A stretch of 64,000 nucleotides of DNA, from assembly GCF_001424265.1 (NCBI RefSeq), contig NZ_LMOV01000025.1, positions 129,843 through 193,842 of the forward strand, read 5' to 3'. The first letter of the stretch is position 1; each line of letters opens with the position of its first letter. The translations under genes and the position numbers were made by a program. The DNA comes from Acidovorax sp. Leaf160 (lineage in GTDB: Bacteria > Pseudomonadota > Gammaproteobacteria > Burkholderiales > Burkholderiaceae_C). This document shows positions 1 through 9,608 of this stretch, one piece after another. The notes beneath the pieces were generated by a model, which was given only the letters and a program-made list of their open reading frames with translations, was not told the DNA's origin and did no database searches.

Positions 1-1040
1 CCGCAGCGAAAACCGAAGCCCAGCGCCTGGCTGACCTCGGGCTCGTAATGCAGCGAGGCGTCGTTGAGCTTGAGCTTTTCGAGCGCGTCGCGCAGGGAGT
101 CGTATTCGCTCGCCTCGGTCGGGTACAGCCCGGCGAACACCTGCGGCTGGATCTCCTTGAAGCCCGGCAGCGCTTCGGCCGCAGGCCCGGCGTTGTTGGG
201 CAGCTTCTTTTCCAGCGTGATGGTGTCGCCCACCTTGGCGGCCTGCAGTTCCTTGATGCCGGCAATGATGTAGCCCACCTGCCCCGCGTCGAGCGAGTTG
301 CGCGGCTCGTTGGCGGGCGTGAACACCCCCAGGTTGTCGGCGTTGTAGACCGCACCGCTGGCCATCATCTTGAAGCGCTCGCCCTTGAGCAGCCGGCCGT
401 CGACCACGCGCACCAGCATCACCACGCCCACGTACGGGTCGAACCAGCTGTCGATGATCATCGCGCGCAGCGGGCCGTCGGACTGGCCCCGCGGCGCAGG
501 CACCTTGGCCACGATGGCCTCGAGGATCTCGTCGATGCCCATGCCGGTCTTGGCGGAACACGGAATGGCGTCGGTCGCATCGATGCCGATCACGTCCTCG
601 ACTTCGGCCTTGGCGTTGTCCGGGTCGGCGTTGGGCAGGTCCATCTTGTTGAGAACGGGGACCACCTCCACGCCCAGGTCCAGCGCGGTGTAGCAGTTGG
701 CCACCGTCTGCGCTTCCACGCCCTGCGAGGCATCGACCACCAGCAGCGCCCCTTCGCAGGCCGACAGCGAACGCGAGACTTCATACGAGAAGTCCACATG
801 GCCCGGCGTATCGATCAGGTTCAGGTTGTAGACCTGCCCGTCCTTGGCCTTGTACTGCAGTGCCGCCGTCTGGGCCTTGATGGTTATCCCACGCTCTTTC
901 TCGATGTCCATCGAGTCGAGCACCTGGGCTTCCATCTGGCGCTCCTCCAGGCCACCGCAACGCTGGATCAGGCGGTCAGCGAGGGTCGACTTGCCATGGT
1001 CGATGTGCGCAATGATGGAAAAATTTCTGATGTGGTTCAT
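1..1040 (-). CDS. lepA: Elongation factor 4 (LepA), 5' part only
   Basis: Ribosome-associated translational GTPase of the EF-G-like family. Reading from the ATG at 1040, about 346 residues are present before the window edge, against roughly 600 for the family, so the C-terminal part lies outside. The GTPase motifs are complete: AHIDHGKST at residues 11-19, [12 protein letters not shown] and SAKTG. The gene is last in a minus-strand run after rpoE, rseA and degQ, an order known in Burkholderiales. No clear Shine-Dalgarno sequence precedes the ATG. An intrinsic terminator lies only 45 bp upstream on the same strand, so lepA must be read through it or start from a short promoter beyond it. Confidence 0.97.
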   Translation of the reverse strand, partial: MNHIRNFSIIAHIDHGKSTLADRLIQRCGGLEERQMEAQVLDSMDIEKERGITIKAQTAALQYKAKDGQVYNLNLIDTPGHVDFSYEVSRSLSACEGALLVVDASQGVEAQTVANCYTALDLGVEVVPVLNKMDLPNADPDNAKAEVEDVIGIDATDAIPCSAKTGMGIDEILEAIVAKVPAPRGQSDGPLRAMIIDSWFDPYVGVVMLVRVVDGRLLKGERFKMMASGAVYNADNLGVFTPANEPRNSLDAGQVGYIIAGIKELQAAKVGDTITLEKKLPNNAGPAAEALPGFKEIQPQVFAGLYPTEASEYDSLRDALEKLKLNDASLHYEPEVSQALGFGFRC

Positions 1041-1084
1041 CAACGAAAAGCGTCAAGTGATTGAATTGAAACGGCGCGCACAAG

Positions 1085-1115
1085 AAAAAAGGGCGCGTCA
1101 AATGGCGACGCGCCC
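1085..1115 (-). terminator. Intrinsic terminator upstream of lepA
   Basis: Perfect 9-bp inverted repeat GGGCGCGTC (1091-1099) and GACGCGCCC (1107-1115) with a 7-nt loop. On the minus strand it is followed by six T. It points towards lepA. Confidence 0.8.
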
Positions 1116-1150
1116 TGAACCAACAATCATTGGCAACTGCGATAGTTGGA
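1085..1150 (-). ncRNA. Candidate small RNA or lepA leader
   Basis: A TACAAT -10 box (complement of 1156-1161) would start a transcript near 1149, which ends about 65 nt later at a good intrinsic terminator. Its 5' half can form a CCAAC/GTTGG hairpin. It could be a free-standing small RNA or the attenuated leader of lepA, which begins 45 bp downstream. The -35 region is weak (TTTCCC at 16 bp), so the call is tentative. Confidence 0.3.
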
Positions 1151-1514
1151 TCTTCATTGTAGGCAAAAAGGACTTCAGGGAAAGCCCACCCCATCTCGTC
1201 AGGCACGCGTTGCCCGTGTGCAACGAGGAATTAATCAACAGCTTACTCACAGCACCCACAACAACTCGCTGAACAACATGTGGGCGATCTGTGGATCGCC
1301 TGTGCATGAAAACGGGCCTTCCCACATCGTGGGCGTCACAAACGATTTTATGACCCCAGGTAGGAAAGAAGGCCCCGCATTCTACCGAAAACGATACATA
1401 GGCCAACGCTGAAGTCAGTGGCGACTCGCCCCCGGCGCAGCACGCAAAAATGTAACGGCCCAAAATTCGGCCCCGAAGGCCGGTTAACCCGACCCGGCCC
1501 TGGGGACTTGCGCC

Positions 1515-1554
1515 CCGCCCCGGGAGGCCGGGGCGGCAGGCCAGCGAACTGGCC
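1515..1554 (-). other. Two strong hairpins downstream of degQ
   Basis: First hairpin: GGCCAG/CTGGCC with a TTCG loop when read on the minus strand (1539-1554), 5 bp after the degQ stop. Second: a perfect 9-bp stem CCGCCCCGG/CCGGGGCGG with a 4-nt loop (1515-1536). Neither has a T tract. They may protect the degQ mRNA 3' end or cause weak termination. Confidence 0.5.
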
Positions 1555-1559
1555 GCCGT

Positions 1560-3038
1560 TCAGCGTGCAGGCCGGATGAGCGCGTACTGGGCCCACTCAC
1601 CCCGGCGGAACAGCACGTTCACGGGTTTCGTCTTGTCCGCCTTGGCCAGCACCGCATCGAACTCCTTCACGCTGCCGATCTCCGTATTGGCGATCGCCAG
1701 GATCACGTCGTTCTCGCGCAGGCCGGCACGGGCCGCCGCTTCGGCCACGGCCACCACGCGCACGCCGCCCTTGATCTTCAGCTCCTTCTTCTGCGCGTCG
1801 GTCAACTCGGCGACCGACAGGCCGACCTGCTGCGCGGCAGCGGACGGCTTGGCCTTGCCCGTATCGCGCTCGGCTGCCTTGGCGACCGGCTTGTCGTCGG
1901 GCTCGACCTCGGCAATGGTGATGGCCAGGTCCCGCGTGTTGCCGCGGCGGAACACCGTGATGGTGCTCTTCGTGCCGGGCTTGGTATTGCCGACCAGACG
2001 CGGCAGATCGGCCACCTTTTCCACGGCCTTGCCGTCGAAGCGCGTGATCACGTCGCCGGCTTCGACGCCCGCGGTATCTGCGGGAGAGCCTGCCTCCACC
2101 CCACGCACCAGCGCGCCCTGCGGCTTGCCCAGGCCGATGGACTCGGCCACGTCCTTGGCGACGGGCTCGATCTGCACACCGATGCGGCCGCGGCTGACCC
2201 GGCCGGTGGCGCGCAACTGCTCGCTCACCCGGATCGCCTCGTCCATCGGGATGGCGAACGAAATGCCCATGAAGCCGCCAGACCGCGAATAGATCTGGCT
2301 GTTGATGCCGACCACTTCACCGCGCATGTTGATCAGCGGACCGCCGGAGTTGCCGGGATTGATCGCGACGTCGGTCTGGATGAACGGCAGGTAGTCCCCC
2401 GTGTCGCGCTGCTTGGCGCTGACGATGCCGGCGGTGACGCTGTTGTCCAGGCCGAACGGCGAACCGATGGCCATGACCCACTCGCCCACCCGCAGGCGGT
2501 TCACATCGCCGACCTTGACGGCCGGCAGCCCGGTCGCGTCGATCTTGACCACGGCCACATCGGTGCGCTTGTCGGAGCCCACGATCTTGGCCTTGAACTC
2601 CCGCTTGTCCGTCAGCGTCACGATGACCTCGTCGGCGCCCTCCACCACATGGTGGTTGGTCATCACATAGCCGTCGGACGTGAGGATGAAGCCCGAACCC
2701 ACGCCGCGTGGCTGCTCTTCCTGCTGGCGCGGGCGCTGGGGAGCCTGCTGCCGCGGCATGTTGGGCACGGGCACGCCGAAGCGGCGGAAGAATTCGAGCA
2801 TCTCCTCATCCATGGTGCCGGGCGCGGGCCGCTCGGAGGCCTTCTCCAGCGTGCGGATGTTCACCACGGAGGGCCCGACCTGGTCCACCAGGTCGGTGAA
2901 GTCCGGCAGTCCACGCGCCGCAGCCACGGCCTGTGCATGGGCGGTCTGGGGCGGCAGCACGAGCAGGCCGCCAGCGAGGGCGATCACCCCGGCCAGCGTG
3001 CAGGCATGCAGGTTTTTCCAATCGATCCTGGACATCAT
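1560..3038 (-). CDS. degQ: Periplasmic serine endoprotease, DegQ/MucD (HtrA) family
   Basis: Envelope quality-control protease that degrades or refolds damaged periplasmic proteins. I chose the ATG at 3038, preceded at 6 bp by GGAG, which gives 492 residues; an upstream ATG at 3050 is possible but lacks a ribosome site. A signal peptide covers about residues 1-36 (cleavage near AHA-QA). The trypsin-like domain has His130 (TNHHVV), Asp160 (RTDVAV) and Ser231 (GNSGGP), and two PDZ domains follow. A Pro/Gln-rich linker lies near residues 94-110. It follows rpoE-rseA but is separated by about 270 bp carrying a hairpin and a possible sigma-E promoter. mucD is also a suitable name. Confidence 0.95.
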   Translation of the reverse strand: MMSRIDWKNLHACTLAGVIALAGGLLVLPPQTAHAQAVAAARGLPDFTDLVDQVGPSVVNIRTLEKASERPAPGTMDEEMLEFFRRFGVPVPNMPRQQAPQRPRQQEEQPRGVGSGFILTSDGYVMTNHHVVEGADEVIVTLTDKREFKAKIVGSDKRTDVAVVKIDATGLPAVKVGDVNRLRVGEWVMAIGSPFGLDNSVTAGIVSAKQRDTGDYLPFIQTDVAINPGNSGGPLINMRGEVVGINSQIYSRSGGFMGISFAIPMDEAIRVSEQLRATGRVSRGRIGVQIEPVAKDVAESIGLGKPQGALVRGVEAGSPADTAGVEAGDVITRFDGKAVEKVADLPRLVGNTKPGTKSTITVFRRGNTRDLAITIAEVEPDDKPVAKAAERDTGKAKPSAAAQQVGLSVAELTDAQKKELKIKGGVRVVAVAEAAARAGLRENDVILAIANTEIGSVKEFDAVLAKADKTKPVNVLFRRGEWAQYALIRPAR

Positions 3039-3102
3039 CGGCTTCTCCATCTTGGTCTGTTGCGTCCTCTGCGGCGCGATTATGAAAACGATAGCGTGCT
3101 TC

Positions 3103-3130
3103 TCGGAAGCGGCAAGCCGCATTTGGTTCC
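3103..3130 (-). promoter_or_regulatory. Candidate sigma-E promoter for degQ
   Basis: On the minus strand GGAACC (complement of 3125-3130) is followed after 17 bp by TCCGA (3103-3107). This resembles the RpoE consensus GGAACTT, about 16 bp, TCTGA. A sigma-70-like CATAAT (complement of 3079-3084) lies just downstream. The site is 65 bp before the chosen degQ start. Self-activation of an envelope protease by the adjacent RpoE fits known biology, but the match is imperfect. Confidence 0.4.
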
Positions 3131-3222
3131 GCGCGGCGCGAAATCGAGCCTCTGCTGGCACGCTTGCCGCGCTTGCCGAACCAGTCGGGCCTGCGCACGC
3201 AGCGCGCGCGGGACGAGAAAAC

Positions 3223-3250
3223 GGCCTGGGGGACGCGCGTCCCGCAGGCC
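3223..3250 (-). terminator. Strong hairpin after rseA, probable terminator
   Basis: GGCCTG-G-GGGAC, loop GCGC, GTCCC-G-CAGGCC: an 11-bp stem with one mismatch. On the minus strand it is followed by GTTTTC. It probably ends or attenuates the rpoE-rseA transcript before degQ. Confidence 0.5.
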
Positions 3251-3306
3251 GGTGTGCCGAACCCATGCCAGCGGCCCCACCTCAGGTGCAGGCCGCCCTG
3301 GCGGTT

Positions 3307-3942
3307 TCAACGGCTCGGCGCCTCGAAATTGGCATTGCGCAGAAAGCCCGCCGGCATCTGCAGCGTGGTGGTGCTGCCGAACTGCTTGTGCGCCGCCAGC
3401 AATTCGTCCAGGCGAGGGTCGCGGATCATGATCTGCTTGCCGTTCAGGCTGCCCGTGCCGCTGCTGTCGGCGACGGCGATGCCGTTGGCCGCCGGCAACT
3501 GCACGGAGGGGCCCTGGGCCGCAGCCAGTTGGGCGCCAGCAGCCGGCCCTTGCAGGCCGGCGTAGGTGTTCCAGCCGATCGCGGCGACCGCCGCGAGCGA
3601 GGCAAAGCCCGCCACCATCTTCCACTGGAAGACGCCCGCGTTGGCGACCCGCGCTGCAGCCGTCTCCACTTCGGCGACCTGCGCCAGTTCGCCCGAGGCG
3701 AGCGCGGTCGGGGCCGGCTCCTGCGCTATCTGGGCGCGCACCCGGTCGAGCAGCGCGCTGCTGTAGGGCGACGCCAGCTCGGAGGAGCGCAGCACATCCC
3801 CCACCACATGGTAGGCATGCCAGTGGGCGCGCCCGACATCGGTGGCAGCGAAGGCCATGGCCTGCGCAAATTCATCGTCCTGCAACTGACCGTCCGCCAG
3901 GGCGGACAGCCGTTCCCGCATCACTACATCGTCATCATTCAT
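3307..3942 (-). CDS. rseA: Anti-sigma-E factor RseA
   Basis: Membrane-spanning negative regulator that holds RpoE at the inner membrane until DegS/RseP cleavage releases it. It has 211 residues from the ATG at 3942, with AGGTG 8 bp upstream. The N-terminal cytoplasmic domain carries the typical anti-sigma pattern RERLSALADGQL. One hydrophobic segment lies near residues 105-125, and the C-terminal part would be periplasmic. It starts 54 bp after rpoE, so the two are probably cotranscribed. Its usual partner gene rseB is not found downstream. Confidence 0.9.
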   Translation of the reverse strand: MNDDDVVMRERLSALADGQLQDDEFAQAMAFAATDVGRAHWHAYHVVGDVLRSSELASPYSSALLDRVRAQIAQEPAPTALASGELAQVAEVETAAARVANAGVFQWKMVAGFASLAAVAAIGWNTYAGLQGPAAGAQLAAAQGPSVQLPAANGIAVADSSGTGSLNGKQIMIRDPRLDELLAAHKQFGSTTTLQMPAGFLRNANFEAPSR

Positions 3943-3996
3943 GGTGTCACCTGCATTGCTAGCACTGCCCATCCGTTGCGGCCTTCGGGAAGGCGC

Positions 3997-4626
3997 CTAC
4001 CACCGCTTGCCGGACTGGTTTTCCAGCAGCGGCTTGACCCGCGCCGAAATCGCCTCGCGCGCCCGGAAGATCCGCGAGCGAACGGTGCCGATCGGGCAGT
4101 TCATCGCCACCGCGATCTCGTCGTAGGTCAGCCCTTCGATCTCACGCAGCGTCACGGCCTGGCGGAGGTCTTCCGGCAGGGCTTCCATGGCTGCGTTCAC
4201 GGCCTCGGCGATTTCGCGCGCGGCCAGAACGGTCTCGGGCGTTTCTTCGCTGGTTAGTTCGCTGCCGACGCGGGAAGTTTCATCATCTTCGTCGCCGCCG
4301 CGCAGCGCGCTTTCCGTGATGAGGGGATTGCGCTTCATTTCCATCAGCGCCTTCTTGGCGGTGTTGACGGCGATGCGGTAGAGCCAGGTGTAGAACTGCG
4401 CATCGCCCCGGAACTGGTGCAGCGCCCGGTAGGCGCGGATGAAGGTCTCCTGGGCGATGTCCTGCACCAGATCGACGTCGCGAACCATGCGCCCGATGAG
4501 GCGCTCGATGCGGCGCTGGTACTTGATGACGAGCAGTTCGTAGGCGCGCTGGTCGCCGGCCACGGTGCGCTCCACCAGTTGGAGGTCGCTGTCGTTACCG
4601 TTAGGCGGGGGCGAAGATGCTGTCAT
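3997..4626 (-). CDS. rpoE: RNA polymerase sigma factor RpoE (sigma-24)
   Basis: ECF sigma factor for the envelope stress response. It has 209 residues from the ATG at 4626. Region 2 includes DLVQDIAQETFIRAYRAL and FYTWLYRIAVNTAK. Region 4 includes LREIEGLTYDEIA and GTVRSRIFRARE, the helix-turn-helix that reads the -35 element. An acidic linker, rich in Asp and Glu, separates the two. The gene lies 29 bp after a small membrane protein gene and 54 bp before rseA. The Shine-Dalgarno sequence is poor, which may mean coupling to the upstream gene. Confidence 0.96.
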   Translation of the reverse strand: MTASSPPPNGNDSDLQLVERTVAGDQRAYELLVIKYQRRIERLIGRMVRDVDLVQDIAQETFIRAYRALHQFRGDAQFYTWLYRIAVNTAKKALMEMKRNPLITESALRGGDEDDETSRVGSELTSEETPETVLAAREIAEAVNAAMEALPEDLRQAVTLREIEGLTYDEIAVAMNCPIGTVRSRIFRAREAISARVKPLLENQSGKRW

Positions 4627-4655
4627 TTTGGAAGAAAAGGGCTGCGGCCGCCCTG

Positions 4656-5186
4656 TCAGTCGGAGGGAGTGCCGCTCTGGCTGCGGGCCGCAGCAGAACT
4701 GCCCGGTGGACGGGCGGGCGAATATACCGCACGCCGGAATGCCGACCACCGCTGGGGCGCTTGCCTTTTTTCCAGGGCAAGCCAGGTGCGCCGGCCCTCC
4801 GGAAACACCGACACCAGCAGGAAGCGTTGTAAGTCCAGATGCACAGTGGGCGGCTTCTGGCAGGCCACGGGCAAAGCCGTGCCGGCCGGAGTCCACCACC
4901 ATTGCGCGCCATCCCACTCGAGGACGCCCCGCGGGCTGCGCAGCCAGGCCAGGGCGGCCAGTGCCGCCGTCACCGACCACAGCCCGAACCCGAGAAAGAC
5001 AGGAGACAACCCATCCGCTGGCGAGCCGGACTTCCACCACGCCGCGATCACCACCGCAGACGCGGCGATGACCGTCGCCAGCGCGATGCCCGCCGTGCCA
5101 CTGCGCGTGACAGGGCAACGCACAGCGGGAGGGTGGTGGTAGCGCGGAGCTGACACGGCGGCGGCGCCTGTCGGGACGGCGCTCAC
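4656..5186 (-). CDS. Small inner-membrane protein, possibly YgfX/CptA-like
   Basis: 176 residues from a GTG at 5186. Two hydrophobic segments (about residues 30-51 and 61-82) form a hairpin, followed by a soluble domain rich in Trp and Arg: LEWDGAQWWW, then LDLQRFLLVSV, then TWLALEKRQAPQRWSAFRRA. The layout (two membrane segments, a strand-rich tail, W..FRRA near the end) resembles the YgfX/CptA family, whose E. coli member is linked to cell division. That is recognition by eye only. The gene sits between fabF (44 bp) and rpoE (29 bp) on the same strand. The start is uncertain, and the C-terminus is Ala/Ser-rich. Confidence 0.6.
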   Translation of the reverse strand: MSAVPTGAAAVSAPRYHHPPAVRCPVTRSGTAGIALATVIAASAVVIAAWWKSGSPADGLSPVFLGFGLWSVTAALAALAWLRSPRGVLEWDGAQWWWTPAGTALPVACQKPPTVHLDLQRFLLVSVFPEGRRTWLALEKRQAPQRWSAFRRAVYSPARPPGSSAAARSQSGTPSD

Positions 5187-5230
5187 CCCCAGGCCCGCCA
5201 GGGGCTGCGAGGTCAGCGCCGGTGTCGCGG

Positions 5231-6475
<1,245 letters not shown>

Positions 6476-6529
6476 GCGTTCATACTTTCTTGGGTTCGCA
6501 GCGCCCGCCGGGCGCCATCGCGCGGGAAA

Positions 6530-6805
<276 letters not shown>

Positions 6806-6873
6806 CTAGCCGCTTCGGGGATCAGTCCCTCCAGCAGCCCGCCGCACGGAAATACGGCTCCAACTTTCATCAA

Positions 6874-7620
6874 TTACATATACATGCCGCCATTGACGTG
6901 CAATTCCTGCCCCGTCACATAGCCGGCACCTGCAGAAGCCAGGTAGGCCACGGCATTCGCGATGTCGGCCGGACGCCCCAGGTGCCCCAGAGCGATCTGC
7001 GAAAGCAGGGCTTTTTGCTGCTCTTCCGGCAATTTGGCGGTCATGTCGGTCTCGATGAAACCGGGCGCCACGCAGTTGACCGTGATGCCACGGCTGCCCA
7101 GTTCACGCGCCAGGGCGCGCGTCATGCCGGCCACACCGGCCTTCGACGCAGCATAGTTCGCCTGACCCGGGTTGCCGGAAGCGCCCACCACGCTGGTGAT
7201 GCTGATGATGCGGCCAAAGCGCTGCTTCATCATCGGGCGGATGGCGGCGCGGCTGCATCGGAAGACGGCCTTGAGGTTGGTGTCCACCACCGCATCCCAG
7301 TCGTCGTCCTTCATCCGCATCGCCAGGGTGTCGCGGGTGATGCCGGCGTTGTTGACCAGCACGTGCAGGCCGCCATGCTCCTTGACGATGGAGTCGATGA
7401 GCGCATCGACGGCAGCGCCATCGGTGACGTTCAGGGCCACGCCCTTGCCGCCGTGCGGGCCCAGTGCCGCCTGGATGCGCGCAGCGCCGTCGTCGGTCGT
7501 GGCGGTGCCGATCACGCGCAGGCCCCGGCTTGCCAGTTCGGCCGCGATGGCCGCGCCGATGCCGCGGGTGGCGCCGGTCACCAGCGCGATGTGGGGGGTG
7601 GATGCTTGGGAATCGCTCAT
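6874..7620 (-). CDS. fabG: 3-oxoacyl-ACP reductase (FabG)
   Basis: NADPH-dependent short-chain dehydrogenase that reduces beta-ketoacyl-ACP in each elongation cycle. It has 248 residues. The nucleotide-binding TGATRGIG is at residues 15-22, NNAG at 90-93, and the catalytic triad is Ser143, Tyr156 and Lys160 (YAASK). Its ATG overlaps the fabD stop (ATGA), showing translational coupling. Product and position match the fab operon of enterobacteria. Confidence 0.98.
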   Translation of the reverse strand: MSDSQASTPHIALVTGATRGIGAAIAAELASRGLRVIGTATTDDGAARIQAALGPHGGKGVALNVTDGAAVDALIDSIVKEHGGLHVLVNNAGITRDTLAMRMKDDDWDAVVDTNLKAVFRCSRAAIRPMMKQRFGRIISITSVVGASGNPGQANYAASKAGVAGMTRALARELGSRGITVNCVAPGFIETDMTAKLPEEQQKALLSQIALGHLGRPADIANAVAYLASAGAGYVTGQELHVNGGMYM

Positions 7621-8570
7621 GCCAGAAGATCTCGGGTTTCGGCCAGCGTGGCCGGGTCATAGAGTGGAACGCCGACCAGTTCGGGGTCGATGCGCTTGGT
7701 CAAACCGGCCAGCACCTTGCCCGGGCCGCATTCGACGATGTGGGTCACGCCGCGGGCCTTGAGCGCCTGCACGCACTCCACCCAGCGCACCGGCCCGAAG
7801 GCCTGGCGGTAGAGCGCATCGCGGATCGCGTCGGCATCGGCCTGCACGGCGACGTCGATGTTGTTGACGACCGGGATCCGGGGCGCAGCCAGCGGCAGAT
7901 CGGCCAGCGCGGCACGCAGCTTGTCCGCAGCCGGCTTCATCAGGCTGGAATGGAACGGGGCCGACACGGGCAGCGGCAGCGCGCGCTTGGCGCCCGCGGC
8001 CTTGAGCAGTTCGCAGGCCTTGTCGACGCCGGCCTTGGTGCCGGCGATGACGGTCTGCGCTGGGTCATTGAAATTCACCGCCTCGACCACTTCGCCCGAC
8101 GCGGGATCGAAGGTGCCGGCCGCTTCGGCGCAGCCGGCGATCACCCGCGCGGCGTCCATGCCCAGGATGGCGGCCATCGCGCCCACGCCCACGGGCACGG
8201 CCTCCTGCATGGCGGCGGCACGCAGGCGCACCAGCGGCGCCGCCTGGGCGAGCGTCAGCACCTCGGCGGCGACCAGCGCCGAATATTCACCCAGCGAATG
8301 GCCCGCCAGGGCGACCGGCTCGGCCCCGCCCTCGGCCCGCCAGGCACGCCAGGCGGCGATGGCGGCGACCAGCATCACCGGCTGGGTGTTGGTGGTCAGG
8401 CCCAGGGCCTCCTTGGGGCCTTCGTGGATCAGCCGGGCGACGTCTTCGCCCAGGGCGTCGGAGGCCTCCTGGAGCGTCTGGCGGACAGCCGGGTGGTCGC
8501 CCCAGCCATCCAGCATGCCCACGGACTGCGAGCCCTGGCCGGGAAACACAAATGCAAAAGACTTCGACAT
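7617..8570 (-). CDS. fabD: Malonyl-CoA:ACP transacylase (FabD)
   Basis: Loads malonyl groups from CoA onto ACP. It has 317 residues from the ATG at 8570; a GTG two codons upstream (8576) is a possible alternative. The N-terminal FVFPGQGSQ motif and the nucleophile Ser92 in GHSLGE are present, as is the conserved histidine in SAPFHSSLM. It starts 60 bp after fabH, and its stop overlaps the fabG start. Confidence 0.98.
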   Translation of the reverse strand: MSKSFAFVFPGQGSQSVGMLDGWGDHPAVRQTLQEASDALGEDVARLIHEGPKEALGLTTNTQPVMLVAAIAAWRAWRAEGGAEPVALAGHSLGEYSALVAAEVLTLAQAAPLVRLRAAAMQEAVPVGVGAMAAILGMDAARVIAGCAEAAGTFDPASGEVVEAVNFNDPAQTVIAGTKAGVDKACELLKAAGAKRALPLPVSAPFHSSLMKPAADKLRAALADLPLAAPRIPVVNNIDVAVQADADAIRDALYRQAFGPVRWVECVQALKARGVTHIVECGPGKVLAGLTKRIDPELVGVPLYDPATLAETRDLLA

Positions 8571-8629
8571 GTTCACTCAGAATTCAATAGGGAAAAGCGG
8601 CTCGGGCGCCCGTTATTCGGGCACCATTT

Positions 8630-8646
8630 GCTACATCTTCAATAGC
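8630..8646. repeat. Possible degenerate copy of the GCTAT-N7-ATAGC palindrome
   Basis: GCTAC, seven bases, ATAGC. It keeps the 7-nt spacer of the other copies but has one changed base, and lies inside the last codons and stop of fabH. Chance is possible. Confidence 0.3.
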
Positions 8647-9608
8647 ACAGCACCCCAGGTGAAGCCGCCGCCCACACCTTCGAGCAGCACGGTCTGGCCT
8701 GGCTGGACCTGCCCCGAGCGCACGCCATGGTCGAGCGCCAGCGGTATGGAGGCCGCCGACGTGTTGCCGTGCTGGTCCACCGTGACGATCACCTTGTCCA
8801 TGGACAGCTTCAGCTTGCGGGCCGTGCTCTGCATGATGCGGATGTTGGCCTGGTGCGGGATCAGCCAGTCGATGTCGGCTTCGGTCAGGCCCGCCTTGTC
8901 CAGCGTGGCCCGCGCGGCCTTTTCCAGCACGCCCACGGCCAGCTTGAAGACCGCCTGGCCGTCCATCTTGAGCAGCGGATCGCCCAGGATCTGGCCGCCC
9001 GAGACGTTGCCCGGCACGCACAGAATGCCCACGTGGCTGCCGTCGGCATGCAGGTCGCTGGCCAGGATGCCCGGCTGCTCGGATGCCTGAAGCACCACCG
9101 CGCCGGCGCCGTCGCCGAACAGCACGCAGGTGGTGCGGTCGTTGAAGTCGAGGATGCGGCTGAAGACTTCCGCGCCGACCACCAGCGCGCGGCTCGCGGC
9201 ACCGGACTGGATCATGGAGTCGGCCACCGCCAGCGCGTAGACGAAACCGCTGCACACCGCCTGCACGTCGAAAGCCGCGCAGCCGTTGGCACCCAGCTTG
9301 TTCTGCAGGATGCATGCGGTGGAGGGGAACACCATGTCCGGCGTGGACGTGGCGACGATGATCAGGTCGATGTCGCTGGCCTGCAGGCCGGCCGCATCGA
9401 TGGCGCGGCGCGAAGCCTCGAGCGCCAGGTCGCTGCTGGAGACATCCGCCGCGGCGAAGTGGCGCGCCCGGATGCCGGTGCGTTCCACGATCCATTCGTC
9501 GGAGGTTTCGATGCCCCGCCCGGCCAGTTCCGCGACCAGATCGTCGTTGGACAGACGGCGTGGAGGCAGGCAGCTGCCGGTGCCTGTGATACGGGAGTAA
9601 CGTCTCAT
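8631..9608 (-). CDS. fabH: Beta-ketoacyl-ACP synthase III (FabH)
   Basis: Starts fatty acid synthesis by condensing acetyl-CoA with malonyl-ACP. It has 325 residues from the ATG at 9608, which overlaps the plsX stop by one base (TGATG); a TTG one codon upstream is unlikely to be used. The catalytic Cys119 (AVCSGF), the His in IPHQAN and the Asn in [10 protein letters not shown] are all present. The final codons coincide with a degenerate GCTAC/ATAGC palindrome. Confidence 0.98.
   Translation of the reverse strand: MRRYSRITGTGSCLPPRRLSNDDLVAELAGRGIETSDEWIVERTGIRARHFAAADVSSSDLALEASRRAIDAAGLQASDIDLIIVATSTPDMVFPSTACILQNKLGANGCAAFDVQAVCSGFVYALAVADSMIQSGAASRALVVGAEVFSRILDFNDRTTCVLFGDGAGAVVLQASEQPGILASDLHADGSHVGILCVPGNVSGGQILGDPLLKMDGQAVFKLAVGVLEKAARATLDKAGLTEADIDWLIPHQANIRIMQSTARKLKLSMDKVIVTVDQHGNTSAASIPLALDHGVRSGQVQPGQTVLLEGVGGGFTWGAVLLKM

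Larger units (their letters stand above)
1041..1559. other. 519-bp intergenic region between degQ and lepA
   Basis: No protein gene is supported here. On the minus strand, in order of transcription, it holds two strong hairpins just after degQ (1539-1554 and 1515-1536), a lower-GC stretch with two short inverted repeats (1321-1333, CCCAC/GTGGG; 1283-1300, GGCGATC/GATCGCC with a TGTG loop), a TACAAT box at 1156-1161, and an intrinsic terminator at 1085-1115. The reading frames crossing it look like noise. Confidence 0.7.

Noticed and set aside
48-1064. Plus-strand frame over lepA and similar frames over other genes
   Set aside because: These are complement shadows of conserved genes; their products are rich in His and Arg with no known domain.
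1265-1340. DnaA-box-like motifs (TGTGGAT, CTCACAGC) upstream of lepA
   Set aside because: Only partial matches and no perfect TTATCCACA; dnaA and other origin genes are absent.
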